Shown here: positions 46,540 to 55,554 of the stretch, one piece after another
How positions within the stretch are numbered: position 1 is the first letter of the stretch
How the letters are laid out: each line of letters starts with the position of its first letter
Origin: Methylobacterium oryzae
GTDB taxonomy: Bacteria > Pseudomonadota > Alphaproteobacteria > Rhizobiales > Beijerinckiaceae
Direction of reading: 5' to 3'
NCBI RefSeq assembly: GCF_021398735.1
Contig: NZ_CP090349.1
Location: forward strand, 3,801,001-3,865,000
DNA: 64,000 nt
Notes under the pieces: model-generated
The model's database searches: none
What the model saw: the letters and a program-made list of their open reading frames with translations, nothing else
Told to the model about the DNA's origin: nothing
Made by a program: the position numbers and the translations under genes

Positions 46540-47319
46540 GTGCGCGAGTTCGAGAACCCCGATCGGTGGGACAAGGTCGCCGAGCACTACGAGACGACCG
46601 CCCACCCGTTCACGGCGCGCTTCGCCGAGGCGGCGCTCGCGCGGGTGCGGCTGACCGAGAGCAGCCGCGTCCTCGACGTCGCGGCCGGCACCGGCGCCCT
46701 CGCGCTGGCCGCGGCGCGGACGGGGGCGCAGGTCCTCGCGGTCGATTTCGCGCCCGGCATGGTCGCGCGCATCGCCGGCGCGGCCCTGCCCAACGTCGAC
46801 GCGCGGGTCATGGATGGCCAGGCCCTCGACCTGCCCGACGGCGGTTTCGACGCGGTGTTCTCGATCTTCGGGGTGATCATGTTCCCCGACTGGCGGAAGG
46901 GCCTCGCCGAGATGGCGCGCGTGACGCGACCCGGGGGACGGGGCGTCGTCGCGACGTGGCAGGATCAGGGCGCGGCGACGTTCCTGCTGCTCGGCGAGAT
47001 CCGCCGCCGGCTGTTCCCCGAGCGCGAGAGCCGGGCGATGCCCGACGGGGTGCGGGCGCTCGGCGATCCGGCCGGCTTCGCCCGGGAACTGGTCGCGGCC
47101 GGGTACGCGGCCCCGCGGATCGACCGCGTGACCTTCGACTACGCGCTCGACGTCGCCCTGCTCGACGACCCCGACACGGTGTTCGGCCTGTCGCCGGACT
47201 GGGTCGACCTGAGCGCGGACGACCGGGCCGCGGTGATCGCGGAGGCGCGGCGCATGGCGGCCGGACGACCCGTCCTGCCGATCCCCTCCACTGCCCTGAT
47301 CGGCGTCGCGGAGCGCTGA
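46540..47319 (+). CDS. Class I SAM-dependent methyltransferase
   Basis: A 259-residue Rossmann-fold methyltransferase of the UbiE-like Methyltransf_11/25 type. Motif I is VLDVAAGTGALALAAA, motif II region VLAVDFAPGMVARIAG, post-I acidic VMDGQALDLPDGGFDAVFSI. GTG at 46540 has GCGGAG upstream. Being divergent from the Rrf2 gene over a shared operator, it is probably the regulated target. Substrate unknown. Confidence 0.88.
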   Translation: MREFENPDRWDKVAEHYETTAHPFTARFAEAALARVRLTESSRVLDVAAGTGALALAAARTGAQVLAVDFAPGMVARIAGAALPNVDARVMDGQALDLPDGGFDAVFSIFGVIMFPDWRKGLAEMARVTRPGGRGVVATWQDQGAATFLLLGEIRRRLFPERESRAMPDGVRALGDPAGFARELVAAGYAAPRIDRVTFDYALDVALLDDPDTVFGLSPDWVDLSADDRAAVIAEARRMAAGRPVLPIPSTALIGVAER

Positions 47320-47346
47320 GCGCCGCTTCGCGCGGGGCCCGGCGCC

Positions 47347-48375
47347 TCAGCGGGTCTCGCGCGCGTCCGCGAGCCGCGCCCGCGCGTCGTCCAGAACCCG
47401 GGTCAGGGCCGCATCCCACGTGACCCGCGGCTGCCAGCCGGTGGCGGCGTGGAGGCGGCCGGCATCGCCCGCGGCCAGGGGGATCTCGGTCGGCCGTACC
47501 CGCTCCGGGGCGATGCGGATCTCGAACGGCACCCGGGCCCGGGCGCGCAGGTCCTCGAGGACGCTGGCGATCGTCCGCGGCTGGCCCGAGCTGATGTTGA
47601 ACACGCTCCCGTCCGCCAGGGAGTCCGCGCGGCCGATCAGGTCGGCGTAGGCGTTCGCCACGTCGGCGACGTCGAGGAAGTCGCGGTAGGACGAGAGGTT
47701 GCCGACCTCCAGGCAGGGCGGCACGAGGCCGGCCTCGATCCGGGCGATCTGTCCCGCGAAGGAGGCCACGACGAAGCGTTCATCCTGGCCGGGACCGATA
47801 TGGTTGAACGGCCGCAGCACGACGAGCTTCACGCCGATGCGGGGCAGCAGGTCGCGGAGCAGCTGCTCGCCGACCCATTTCGACCGGGCGTAGGTGTTGC
47901 GCGGCAGCGGCTCGACCGCCTCGCTGAGGGCGTGGCCGGCGAGGAACGCGCTGCCGTAGACCTCGCCGGAACTGACGAAGAAGAAGGTGCAGCCCGGCAC
48001 CGCCTCCACCGCGGCCACGAGGTTCATCAGGCCGTTGACGTTGACCCGCCACGTCTGGCCCGGGCCGCTCGCGGAATCCGCCACCGAGGCGAGGCCCGCC
48101 AGGTGCAGGATCGCGGTCGGCCGGAACCGCGCCACGAAGCCGCCGAGCGCGGCCTCGTCGAGGAGGTCGATCGCCGCGTAGGTTACGCCCTCCGGCAGGC
48201 GCGGCGACCGCCCCCGCCCGATCCCGGCCACGCAGTCGCCCGCCCGCGCCGTCGACCCCGCCGTCGCCCCCGCCAGGAGCGGCAGGACGTGGCCGCCCAC
48301 GAAACCGGCCGCCCCGGTGACGAGGACGCGCCGCGGGGCCGGGCCGCCGGACCCGTGGGGAGAGGGCGCGCTCAC
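47347..48375 (-). CDS. NAD-dependent epimerase/dehydratase (GDP-sugar 4-reductase-like)
   Basis: Extended SDR of 342 residues: RVLVTGAAGFVGGHVLPLLA for NAD(P) binding, FFFVSSGEVYGSAF and the catalytic YARSK in RNTYARSKWVGEQLL. LRPFNHIGPGQDERFVVASF and SYRDFLDVADVANAY resemble GDP-6-deoxy-lyxo-hexulose reductase (Rmd) and GDP-mannose dehydratase relatives, suggesting nucleotide-sugar work for surface polysaccharide. The start is GTG (48375). No glycosyltransferases are adjacent, so the pathway is uncertain. Confidence 0.87.
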   Translation of the reverse strand: MSAPSPHGSGGPAPRRVLVTGAAGFVGGHVLPLLAGATAGSTARAGDCVAGIGRGRSPRLPEGVTYAAIDLLDEAALGGFVARFRPTAILHLAGLASVADSASGPGQTWRVNVNGLMNLVAAVEAVPGCTFFFVSSGEVYGSAFLAGHALSEAVEPLPRNTYARSKWVGEQLLRDLLPRIGVKLVVLRPFNHIGPGQDERFVVASFAGQIARIEAGLVPPCLEVGNLSSYRDFLDVADVANAYADLIGRADSLADGSVFNISSGQPRTIASVLEDLRARARVPFEIRIAPERVRPTEIPLAAGDAGRLHAATGWQPRVTWDAALTRVLDDARARLADARETR

Positions 48376-48401
48376 GGCGCGATCCGGGCGGGGAGCGTCA
48401 C

Positions 48402-49640
48402 CTAGCCCGGGTTCCGGGTTCCCCAGCGCACGCCCATGCTGCCCTGCCCGGCCCCCGGCGAGCTGCCGGCATCGGCGCCGATCGCCGGGCCGGAGGCGGT
48501 CTTCGGCCGGTGCTGCGAGCCGGCCGCCAGGGGCTGCGACGCCAGCGTGTCGGGCACCTCGGACAGGACTTCCTCGTCGCGATCGGTGGCGAACTGGCCC
48601 GCCTTGCGGAAGGTCCAGAGATAGCCCGGCACCACCGCCTCCGCGGCGGTCGGCGTGATCCCGATTCCCTCGAAGGTCCGGCCCTCGGCCTTGGCGGCCT
48701 CCGAGACGACGTTGTCGTTCTGGAGCAGCGTGACCTGATCGCGGGTCAGCTTCAGCGAATCCGGCAGCAGGCCGAAGGTCAGCGTGTCGGCGATCTCCAG
48801 CATGCGGGCCTGGAGCTTGGCCGCCGGCACGGGCAGGTCCACGACGACCCGCTTCCGCCGGATCGTCTTCAGCATGTAGCGCACGAAATGCTCCAGCGTG
48901 CCCACCTCCGGGCCGCCGAGCTCGTAGACCTTGCCGGGCGCCAGGGTGCCGTCGACCGCGCGGGCGATCGCCTCGGCGACGTCGCCCACGAAGGCCGGCT
49001 GGAAGCGGGACTGGCCGCCGGCCAGCGGCAGGACCGGGAGCGCCCGGGCGAGGCCGGCGAAGCGGTTGAAGAAGCTGTCACCCGGCCCGAAGATCAGCGA
49101 GGGCCGGAACACGACCGCGTCCGGGCAGGCGGCGAAGACCCGCGCCTCGCCCTCCGCCTTGGTGCGCGCGTAGAGCGACGGCGAGGCCGGATCGGCGCCG
49201 ATCGCCGAGACCTGGATCATCCGGGCGCCCTGGCGCGCCGCGGCGCGGGCGATCGCCTCGGCCCCGTCGACCTGCAGCCGCGCGAAGCTCTGGGAGCCGG
49301 TCTCCTGCAGGATGCCGACGAGGTTGATCAGCACGTCCGACCGCTCGGCGGCCCGGGCCACCGAGTCCGGGTAGCGCAGGTTCGCCTGGACGGCGACGAT
49401 CTGGTTGACCTTCCCGAGCGGCTGCAGGAACAGCGCGAGGTCCGGCCGGCGCACCGCGACGCGGATCCGGTAGCCGCGCTTGGCCAGAGCCCGCACCACG
49501 TGCCGGCCCAGGAAGCCGGAGCCGCCGTAGATGGTCACGAGCTGGTCCTGCGGGCGCAGGGGGCCCGGGGCGGCGGCGGAATGCGTCTGCTCGCTGGTGT
49601 GCGCCGTCGCGGACGCCGTCGTGTTGTCTTGGCCGCTCAT
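48402..49640 (-). CDS. Complex I NDUFA9-like NAD(P)-binding protein
   Basis: Atypical SDR of 412 residues: LVTIYGGSGFLGRHVVRALA for nucleotide binding, then VVFRPSLIFGPGDSFFNRFA and YELGGPEVGTLEHFVRYMLK, a pattern shared with the NDUFA9/39-kDa subunit of complex I and its alphaproteobacterial relatives. It lacks YxxxK, so it probably binds NADPH without acting as a dehydrogenase. The N-terminal 30 and C-terminal 60 residues are low-complexity. It follows 26 bp upstream of the epimerase gene on the same strand. Confidence 0.85.
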   Translation of the reverse strand: MSGQDNTTASATAHTSEQTHSAAAPGPLRPQDQLVTIYGGSGFLGRHVVRALAKRGYRIRVAVRRPDLALFLQPLGKVNQIVAVQANLRYPDSVARAAERSDVLINLVGILQETGSQSFARLQVDGAEAIARAAARQGARMIQVSAIGADPASPSLYARTKAEGEARVFAACPDAVVFRPSLIFGPGDSFFNRFAGLARALPVLPLAGGQSRFQPAFVGDVAEAIARAVDGTLAPGKVYELGGPEVGTLEHFVRYMLKTIRRKRVVVDLPVPAAKLQARMLEIADTLTFGLLPDSLKLTRDQVTLLQNDNVVSEAAKAEGRTFEGIGITPTAAEAVVPGYLWTFRKAGQFATDRDEEVLSEVPDTLASQPLAAGSQHRPKTASGPAIGADAGSSPGAGQGSMGVRWGTRNPG

Positions 49641-49899
49641 CGCCGTGGTCTCGAGCTCCTCGCGCGCCTCGGGGCGCCGTCAGGCGGCCTACTTAGCCTA
49701 ACTTCGGCGCGATGGGAGCCGCCGAATGCGCCGCCGCGCCATTCCGGTGAACAGCGCTGGGCGGATGATCGCGGCCGAGGGACCGCGCGCCGGCTCGCGG
49801 GAGGCTGATCACGGGGCTGGAACGGGTGCCGCTGCCGTGCATTCTTCCCCACCATACGGCCCTGCCGAATCGCGCGGATGGGACGCGCCGGGGACTTCG

Positions 49900-50094
49900 A
49901 TGATTGTAGGGATGCTCGTTTCCGCGGCGATCGCGGTGCTCGGTCTGCTGGTGGCGCTCGGGTACGTCGGCCACCCGATCGACGCGCAGCTCGTCAGCAA
50001 CTACGGCTGGAGCATCCTGATCATCGGTGTCGCGCTGTTCGTGCTGTTCACCTGGGCCCGGTACAGCCGGACGCGCCGACGGCGCTCCGTCTGA
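49900..50094 (+). CDS. Small two-helix membrane protein
   Basis: A 64-residue protein: helix 1 MLVSAAIAVLGLLVALGYV, a short loop HPIDAQLVSNYGW, helix 2 SILIIGVALFVLFTWARY, and a strongly basic end (RTRRRRSV). No family recognised. The ATG at 49900 starts right before the first helix. It converges on the metallo-hydrolase gene with 9 bp between. Confidence 0.6.
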   Translation: MIVGMLVSAAIAVLGLLVALGYVGHPIDAQLVSNYGWSILIIGVALFVLFTWARYSRTRRRRSV

Positions 50095-50103
50095 CGCCCG
50101 GCC

Positions 50104-51045
50104 TCAGGCGACCTTGATCCGGCGGCGCATCTCCCGCGCCACGGCCGGGCGCGCGCTCGGCCGGCCGCTGACCGCCCGCGGGGCACCGACGATGAGGCTC
50201 TGGCGCTCGCGCGCGATGAACGCCGTCGGCATCTCGGCCTGGAGGTCGGCCTCCATGTCGCGCAGCGCCGTGTCGGAATGGGCCGGGTGCAGGTGGATGA
50301 TCCCGAGCGCCTTCACGCCGGCGTTCCGGGCGAGCTCCACGCCCTTCTGCCAGGTCGAGTGCCCCCAGCCCCGGCAGGTCGGATATTCCCCGTCGGTGAA
50401 CATGCCGTCGTAGACCATCAGGTCGGCGTCGGCGACGAAGGCGGCGAGCTCCGGATCCGGCCACGGGTCGCTGTGCTCGATGTCACTGATCAGGCACAGG
50501 CGTCGGCCGCCGTGCTCGAACCGATAGCCGACCGATCCCTGCGGATGGTTCAGCAGGATCGTGGCGACGCGCGTGCCGTCCGGGAAGGCCAGGGTCTGAC
50601 CCGCCTCGAAGCCGTGGTGGTGAAAGGTGCAGCACAGCTTGTCGAGCGTAACCGGGAAGAGCGGCGGCGCGAACAGGCGGTCGAGGGTCGGCCCGGCCGA
50701 TTCGCCGCCGAGGTTGCCGCAATAGGTGTTGATCACCCGGTCGGGATCGAGGACCGCCGGCTTGAAGAAGGGCAGACCCGCGGTGTGGTCGAGATGCAGG
50801 TGGCTGAACAGCAGGTCGACTTCCTGGGGCAGATCGGTCCGGTGACCCTGCCCGAGGTTGTAGATGCCCGAGCCCGCGTCGACGATGAACATGCGCTGGC
50901 CGCACCGCACCTCGATGCAGGGCGTGCTGCCGCCGAACTCGGCGTATTGCGGGCCGCTGACGGGCGTCGAGCCGCGGACGCCCCAGAAGCGCAGTGCGAG
51001 GTCCTGGTCGGCCGCCAGGATGGTCGGCTCGGAACTGTTCGACAT
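50104..51045 (-). CDS. Metallo-beta-lactamase-fold hydrolase
   Basis: MBL-fold enzyme of 313 residues. The metal motif HLHLDH lies at H82-H87 (LLFSHLHLDHTAGLPFF); FWGVRGSTPVSGPQYAEFGG at the N-terminus and VDAGSG belong to the PhnP/RNase Z-like branch, which acts on phosphodiesters. Later ligands appear in LLNHPQGSVGYRF, LISDIEHSD and the C-terminal HLHPAHSD. The ATG at 51045 is preferred to a GTG three codons upstream. Substrate unknown; cyclic nucleotide or phosphonate-type phosphodiesters are possible. Confidence 0.88.
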   Translation of the reverse strand: MSNSSEPTILAADQDLALRFWGVRGSTPVSGPQYAEFGGSTPCIEVRCGQRMFIVDAGSGIYNLGQGHRTDLPQEVDLLFSHLHLDHTAGLPFFKPAVLDPDRVINTYCGNLGGESAGPTLDRLFAPPLFPVTLDKLCCTFHHHGFEAGQTLAFPDGTRVATILLNHPQGSVGYRFEHGGRRLCLISDIEHSDPWPDPELAAFVADADLMVYDGMFTDGEYPTCRGWGHSTWQKGVELARNAGVKALGIIHLHPAHSDTALRDMEADLQAEMPTAFIARERQSLIVGAPRAVSGRPSARPAVAREMRRRIKVA

Positions 51046-51125
51046 GGCGATCACGAATCCGCGGACAGTCGGTCCCGATCACTTATGATCGAAACCCCGT
51101 CGCCGTTCCGGGAAGGTAGCTTTGA

Positions 51126-51172
51126 ATACGGCAGGCCGACGGAGCAGGTGTACCGCTCATCCCCTGCCGTAT
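51126..51172. repeat. Inverted repeat with 10-bp perfect arms
   Basis: ATACGGCAGG (51126-51135) and CCTGCCGTAT (51163-51172) enclose 27 bases. It lies 81 bp upstream of the MBL gene and downstream of the YafK-like gene, both leftward. No U-run follows. It could be an operator pair, a terminator or part of a small RNA. Confidence 0.4.
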
Positions 51173-51250
51173 CATGAATTGGTGTGCCGCACGCGGTCGT
51201 GATGTGCGTCCGCGCACACGCACGGGCCGCCGCGAAGGGCCTTCGCATGC

Positions 51251-52444
51251 TCAGAGGGGCTCCGCGGCGGCCAGGAGACCGGCCGGCGACCCGGCCAGAA
51301 TCGGGCGGCCGGTCGCCGATCCGGCGAGTCCCGCGGCCAGCCAGGACGGGAGTGCGTCGCTGTACCGCGTCGGGAGCGGCGCGACCAGGGCCCCGAACGG
51401 GTCAGGCGCCCGCTCGTAGACCGGCACGAACCCCGCCATCTGCCGCGGCGACAGGCCCGATCCGGGCGCGGCCCAGCCGGCCCAGACCGTCTCGGGCACC
51501 GGGCGATGGACGCGATGGCCGGGCACGACCACCACCTCCTGCCCGGCGAAGGCCAGGGCCTCCGGCCGGCTGATGTCCCCCACCGCGCCGCCCCGGGCCG
51601 TGTAGGCCGCCCAGAAGGCGTTCTGCCCGCCGTCGGAATAGGTGGTGCGCACGGCGGGCTCGCCCGCCTCGGCGAGCGCGGCCATCCGCGCCTCCTCGAC
51701 CGCCCGGCGGGTGGTGACGGCCGCCTCGACGGCGGGATCCCGGGCGGGCGCGAAGGCGTACCGGCCCGCGACGACCGAGACCTGCAGCTCCTCCCGGCTG
51801 GCCTCGAACCGGTCGGAGCCGGCCTTGAGCTCCCGCCAGAAGGCGATGTTGGGATCGGTCCGGTGGCGGGCCATGTTCTCGGCCGTCATCCGGAACGGGT
51901 AGGACTGGAACTGGAAGGCCGCCTGCCCGCCGTTCAGCGCGTCCCGGGCGATGGCGTAGATCTCGCCGACCGTGCCGTTGGTCATGGCGAAGCAGCCCAT
52001 GGACGAGCAGATCCCGTGCACCATCACGGCGGAGCCGGTGCCGCCATGGGCCCGGTCGTAGGCGTTGGGATAGCCGACGTCGAAGGACAGATAGTAGTGC
52101 GAGTTCGGGTTCATCTGGCGCCGGGGCACGGCGTAGAACCCCTCCGGGGTCTGACGGTCGCCGGTCTTGCGCTTGGGCCCGAGCTGGCCGGACCAGCGGC
52201 AGATCGGGAAGGTCTTGATGTAGACGTAGCCCGCGGCGCCCTTCTTCCAGACCTCGATCTCCGATTCCTTCTTGTAGGCCCGGAACAGGACCGGCGAGGC
52301 GGCCGTCACGCCCTTCTGCGCCATCAGCGCGAGGGTCGCGGCCGGAATCGGCGCCTCGGCCTTGCCCGCCTGCGCGGCGGCCGGGCCTGCGAGGGCCAGC
52401 AGAACGAGGCCGGCGGCGAGGGGAAGCGAGGTCGACAGGGGCAT
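51251..52444 (-). CDS. L,D-transpeptidase-fold protein, YafK/DpaA-like
   Basis: An exported 397-residue protein with a signal peptide (LPLAAGLVLLALAGPAAAQA) and a YkuD-type domain of the YafK subtype: SEIEVWKKGAAGYVYIKTFP, SGQLGPKRKTGDRQTPEGFY, and the active site VHGICSSMGCFAMTNGTVGE with H143 and C151. YafK (DpaA) removes Braun-type lipoprotein from peptidoglycan instead of cross-linking it. The last 170 residues, outside the catalytic domain, are Ala/Pro-rich and not recognised. It is the second L,D-transpeptidase-fold gene in the window. Confidence 0.88.
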   Translation of the reverse strand: MPLSTSLPLAAGLVLLALAGPAAAQAGKAEAPIPAATLALMAQKGVTAASPVLFRAYKKESEIEVWKKGAAGYVYIKTFPICRWSGQLGPKRKTGDRQTPEGFYAVPRRQMNPNSHYYLSFDVGYPNAYDRAHGGTGSAVMVHGICSSMGCFAMTNGTVGEIYAIARDALNGGQAAFQFQSYPFRMTAENMARHRTDPNIAFWRELKAGSDRFEASREELQVSVVAGRYAFAPARDPAVEAAVTTRRAVEEARMAALAEAGEPAVRTTYSDGGQNAFWAAYTARGGAVGDISRPEALAFAGQEVVVVPGHRVHRPVPETVWAGWAAPGSGLSPRQMAGFVPVYERAPDPFGALVAPLPTRYSDALPSWLAAGLAGSATGRPILAGSPAGLLAAAEPL

Positions 52445-52614
52445 GAACCGTCCGCGCTGGATCGGCCGGGATGGCTGCCGGACGGGCGCGGCCTCGCGAC
52501 CTGACGGAGTATTGCGGCGGCCGTGAGGCTGCGCGTCCGGTCCGCCCGTCGCCCCGCCCGTCGCTCCGCGGAGGCGCCGCCTCCCCCGCGGACGGGCACC
52601 GCCGCCGGTTCCCC

Positions 52615-55200
52615 TCAGGCCGCGGGTTCCGGCTCCCGCTCGGCATCCGCCGGCACGGGCGCGACGACCGCGCTGTTCTCCACGGCGATCACCGCGTCGA
52701 ACGGCGCGGCGCACTCGGCGAGGCCCGTCTCGGACAGGAAGACGATGAGGCCGCGCCCGGCCCGCGCCTGCCGCAGTTGGGCGAGACGCTCGCGCGCGCC
52801 CTCGGCCTTCCGCTCGTCCATCGCGACCGCCACCACGAGGATGTCGGGGTCGCGGGCGAGGCACCGGCTCAGCTCGATCGCCACCCGCTCGCGGGCGTTG
52901 ATCGCGCCGTCCGCCAGCGCCCCGGTGCTGGGCTGGATCTCGACCTTGCTGTCGAGGCCGAGGCCGTAGACCGAGGCCTCGAGGCCCTCGTCGGCCAGCA
53001 CCCGGCGCACCAGCTCGCGCACCCGCGGCTCGGCATTGGCCTCGCCGAGGCTGATCCGGCCGAACAGCAGGTTCTCCTCCAGGCTCGCGGCCGGATTAAC
53101 CCGCGAGGGATCGTGGAAGACCACCGCGCCGGCGAGGTGGGCCGGCAGCATCCGGGCGAAGGACCGGCGCGCCTGCACGAGGCGCTCCTCGAACGAGCCG
53201 TCGATCAGGCCGAAGCGGTGGCGGGACTCGCTGTAGCGCAGCGCGAGGCCGATCAGCCGCGCGCGGTCGCGCTGGCCCGCCGGTCCCCGCCGCAGGCTCG
53301 CCGCCCCGGGCAGGCGCGCCACGAGATCCTCGAAATAGCCCCGCTCGGCCGCCTGGAACAGCGAGTAGGCGTCGAACAGGGGGTGGTCGTTGGGCAGGTC
53401 GGCGAAGATCTCCACCGTGCTGCGGGCCACCGACAGGCCGATCTCGGTGAGCGGCCGGACCAGCCCCTCGGCCTCCAGGACCGCCCGCAGGTAGGGGTGG
53501 CGCGCGAAGCGCAGGGGCGCGAAGGTGCCGCCCACCGGCTCGCCGAACAGGATGTTCTCGCCGATGCTCGCCTGATTGTTGTAGCGGTCGGGGTCGAAGG
53601 GCTCGACGAGGCGCTCGGCGCCCTTGGCGGCCAGCGCCACCCGCATGGTGCGGCGCGCGGCGACGATCGCGGCGGCGAGCCGCGGCTGGGCGGCCGGGTC
53701 GAGCCGCCCGGTCAGCCCGCGGGCGTACACGAAGCCGTCGAGGCCGGTGAGCCGGCTGATCCCGATCAGCGCGATGTCGTCGGGCGCGGTCGCCGGATCG
53801 GTGCCGTAGAGCAGGTTCTGCCGGAGGGAGCCCTCCATCAGGATCGCCTCGCCGGACGTGAAGGCGATCCGCCGGGCGCGCTCGGCGGCGTCGAAGTCGC
53901 GCAGGTCCGTGCCCGCGTAGGTGACGGCGCCGGCCGTCGGCTCGACCTGGCCGGCCAGCACCGCCGCCAGCGCGCGGGCGCCGCTGCCGCGGCTGCCCGT
54001 GATCGCCACGTGCCCCGGCATCGACACGGCCACGTCGACGCCGGTCAGGCGCTCGCCCGTGGCCGGATCGAAGGCGCCGACGCCCTCGGTGGCCAGGATT
54101 CCGGACCGGGGCAGCGGCAGGGCGGCGGCGCCGCTGCGGGCGGCCCGGGCCCGCCGCCCCTCGAGGGCCGCGATGGTGCGGGCGAGGTCGCGCAGGCGCG
54201 GGCGCACCGACCTGCGGACCATCCAGAGCCGCGCGCAGATCGCCGCGAGCCAGCCGGCGAGGCCGAAGGCGCCCACGGCCGCCACGAGGGCGGCCGGATC
54301 CACCGGGGCCGCGGGCGGCTGGCCCGGTCCCGAGCGCCACAGCGCGGTGCCGGCGGCGATCGCCGGAAGGATCACCGCCAGGGCCAGGGCCGGCGCCCGG
54401 GCATAGGCCAGCCGCGCCTCGGCCCGCCCGACATTGGCCCGCATCGCGGCGACGCGGGCGGCGATCCGGCGGCGCTCGATGGCCGCCGCGCCGTGGTTGC
54501 GCACGGCGGGCAGCCGCCGGACGAGGTCGTTCAGGCTCTCCTCGGCGCGCGCGCTCGAGCGCAGGCGCAGATCGTGCCGGTCGCGCGCGCGCTCGAGCAC
54601 CAGCCCGTAGGCGAGGCCGATCGCCGCGAGGCCGATCACCGCCGCGGGGACCAGCCTGGGCGCGGCGAGCGCCGCGAAGCCGAGGGCCAGGATCAGGGCC
54701 GCGAGGGTCATCGCCGGCAGCACGATGCCGGCGGCCAGCAGGCGGTCGGCCCGGGCCAGTACCTCGCCGACGATCCGGGTGAGGCCGCGCGCCTCGTCCC
54801 GCGCGCCCGCGGGCGCGTCGAGGATCGCCTGCAGCACGCCCTCGCGGACGGCGTCCCCGGCCCTGTTCTGCGCCTTGAAGCACAGGCGCGCCACGAACCA
54901 GCCGACCCCCGCCAGCGCCAGCGCGCAGACCGCGATGCACAGGAAGGCCGTGAGTTCGAGTTCGGCGGGGCGCATCGGGATGCCGGGGACGAGCACCAGT
55001 TCCCGGCCCGGGAGCTCCGCCGCCACGCGCAGGAACGGGAGGACCGGCGCCTCGTCGCGCGGCAGGACCGCGATTAGGTCGCGCAGGCACAGGAGCGCGA
55101 GCGCGCAGAGCGGCGCGCCGACCCCGACCGCGAGGGCCGCCGCGACGGTGTGCTGCGGCCGCGCGGCGCGCCACGTCAGGAGGAGAGGATCGGATTCCAT
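52615..55200 (-). CDS. ABC exporter-like protein with degenerate, expanded nucleotide-binding domain
   Basis: An 861-residue protein: an N-terminal membrane domain with about six helices (to residue 330) fused to an ABC-like domain. The Walker A position reads GSRGSGARA (402-410), so the invariant Lys is Ala. The LSGGQ site reads LADGA, Walker B reads ILVVAVAMDE without the DE pair, and the H-loop His is replaced (FLSETG). Between the Q-loop region and signature there is an insertion of about 240 residues. The motif S-h-x-x-N-h-L-[YF]-G occurs three times (458-466, 545-553, 706-714). ATP hydrolysis is very unlikely; a structural or regulatory role is inferred. It diverges from the Act operon. 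Confidence 0.8.
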   Translation of the reverse strand: MESDPLLLTWRAARPQHTVAAALAVGVGAPLCALALLCLRDLIAVLPRDEAPVLPFLRVAAELPGRELVLVPGIPMRPAELELTAFLCIAVCALALAGVGWFVARLCFKAQNRAGDAVREGVLQAILDAPAGARDEARGLTRIVGEVLARADRLLAAGIVLPAMTLAALILALGFAALAAPRLVPAAVIGLAAIGLAYGLVLERARDRHDLRLRSSARAEESLNDLVRRLPAVRNHGAAAIERRRIAARVAAMRANVGRAEARLAYARAPALALAVILPAIAAGTALWRSGPGQPPAAPVDPAALVAAVGAFGLAGWLAAICARLWMVRRSVRPRLRDLARTIAALEGRRARAARSGAAALPLPRSGILATEGVGAFDPATGERLTGVDVAVSMPGHVAITGSRGSGARALAAVLAGQVEPTAGAVTYAGTDLRDFDAAERARRIAFTSGEAILMEGSLRQNLLYGTDPATAPDDIALIGISRLTGLDGFVYARGLTGRLDPAAQPRLAAAIVAARRTMRVALAAKGAERLVEPFDPDRYNNQASIGENILFGEPVGGTFAPLRFARHPYLRAVLEAEGLVRPLTEIGLSVARSTVEIFADLPNDHPLFDAYSLFQAAERGYFEDLVARLPGAASLRRGPAGQRDRARLIGLALRYSESRHRFGLIDGSFEERLVQARRSFARMLPAHLAGAVVFHDPSRVNPAASLEENLLFGRISLGEANAEPRVRELVRRVLADEGLEASVYGLGLDSKVEIQPSTGALADGAINARERVAIELSRCLARDPDILVVAVAMDERKAEGARERLAQLRQARAGRGLIVFLSETGLAECAAPFDAVIAVENSAVVAPVPADAEREPEPAA

Positions 55201-55554
55201 GCGTCTCCGGACAGCATCGGGCGGGTCCGCCGCGGTCCGCCGCCGTCCGCGGCATAGGCCTTCGGGGCCGCGGCGGAAAGGGCGGCCGGCGCGGCCCGGC
55301 CCCGTGCGACATGTCGGCCGGACTGATCCAAGTTCTAGCCCTGGTCTGGAAGCGCTCTAGGTTCGATTCTCTGCACGCGGCGCGATCTGGAGCGCGCCGC
55401 GAGGTCCGGTCGCCGCGTCCGCCCGGACCGCATCGCGTGGGCGTGCCGGCGCAGCCGATCTCGGGCGGGACCAGAGGATGGGGTGACGCGTGCGGCGAGG
55501 GGCTGAGCAGACCGAAGGGCACGGCACGGCCGGCTCGACGTCCGGGACGGCCTG
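55201..55554. other. Divergent intergenic region with a leader hairpin
   Basis: A 354-bp gap between the leftward ABC gene and the rightward act operon. The only structure I can support is a 9-bp perfect inverted repeat, CGCGGCGCG (55376-55384) and CGCGCCGCG (55393-55401). The stretch around 55331-55370 is less GC-rich and is a likely promoter area. No gene was recognised. Confidence 0.5.

Noticed and set aside
55360..55369. GGTTCGATTC resembling a tRNA T-loop
   Set aside because: The flanking bases do not form a T-stem, acceptor stem or anticodon arm. No tRNA or attachment site is supported.
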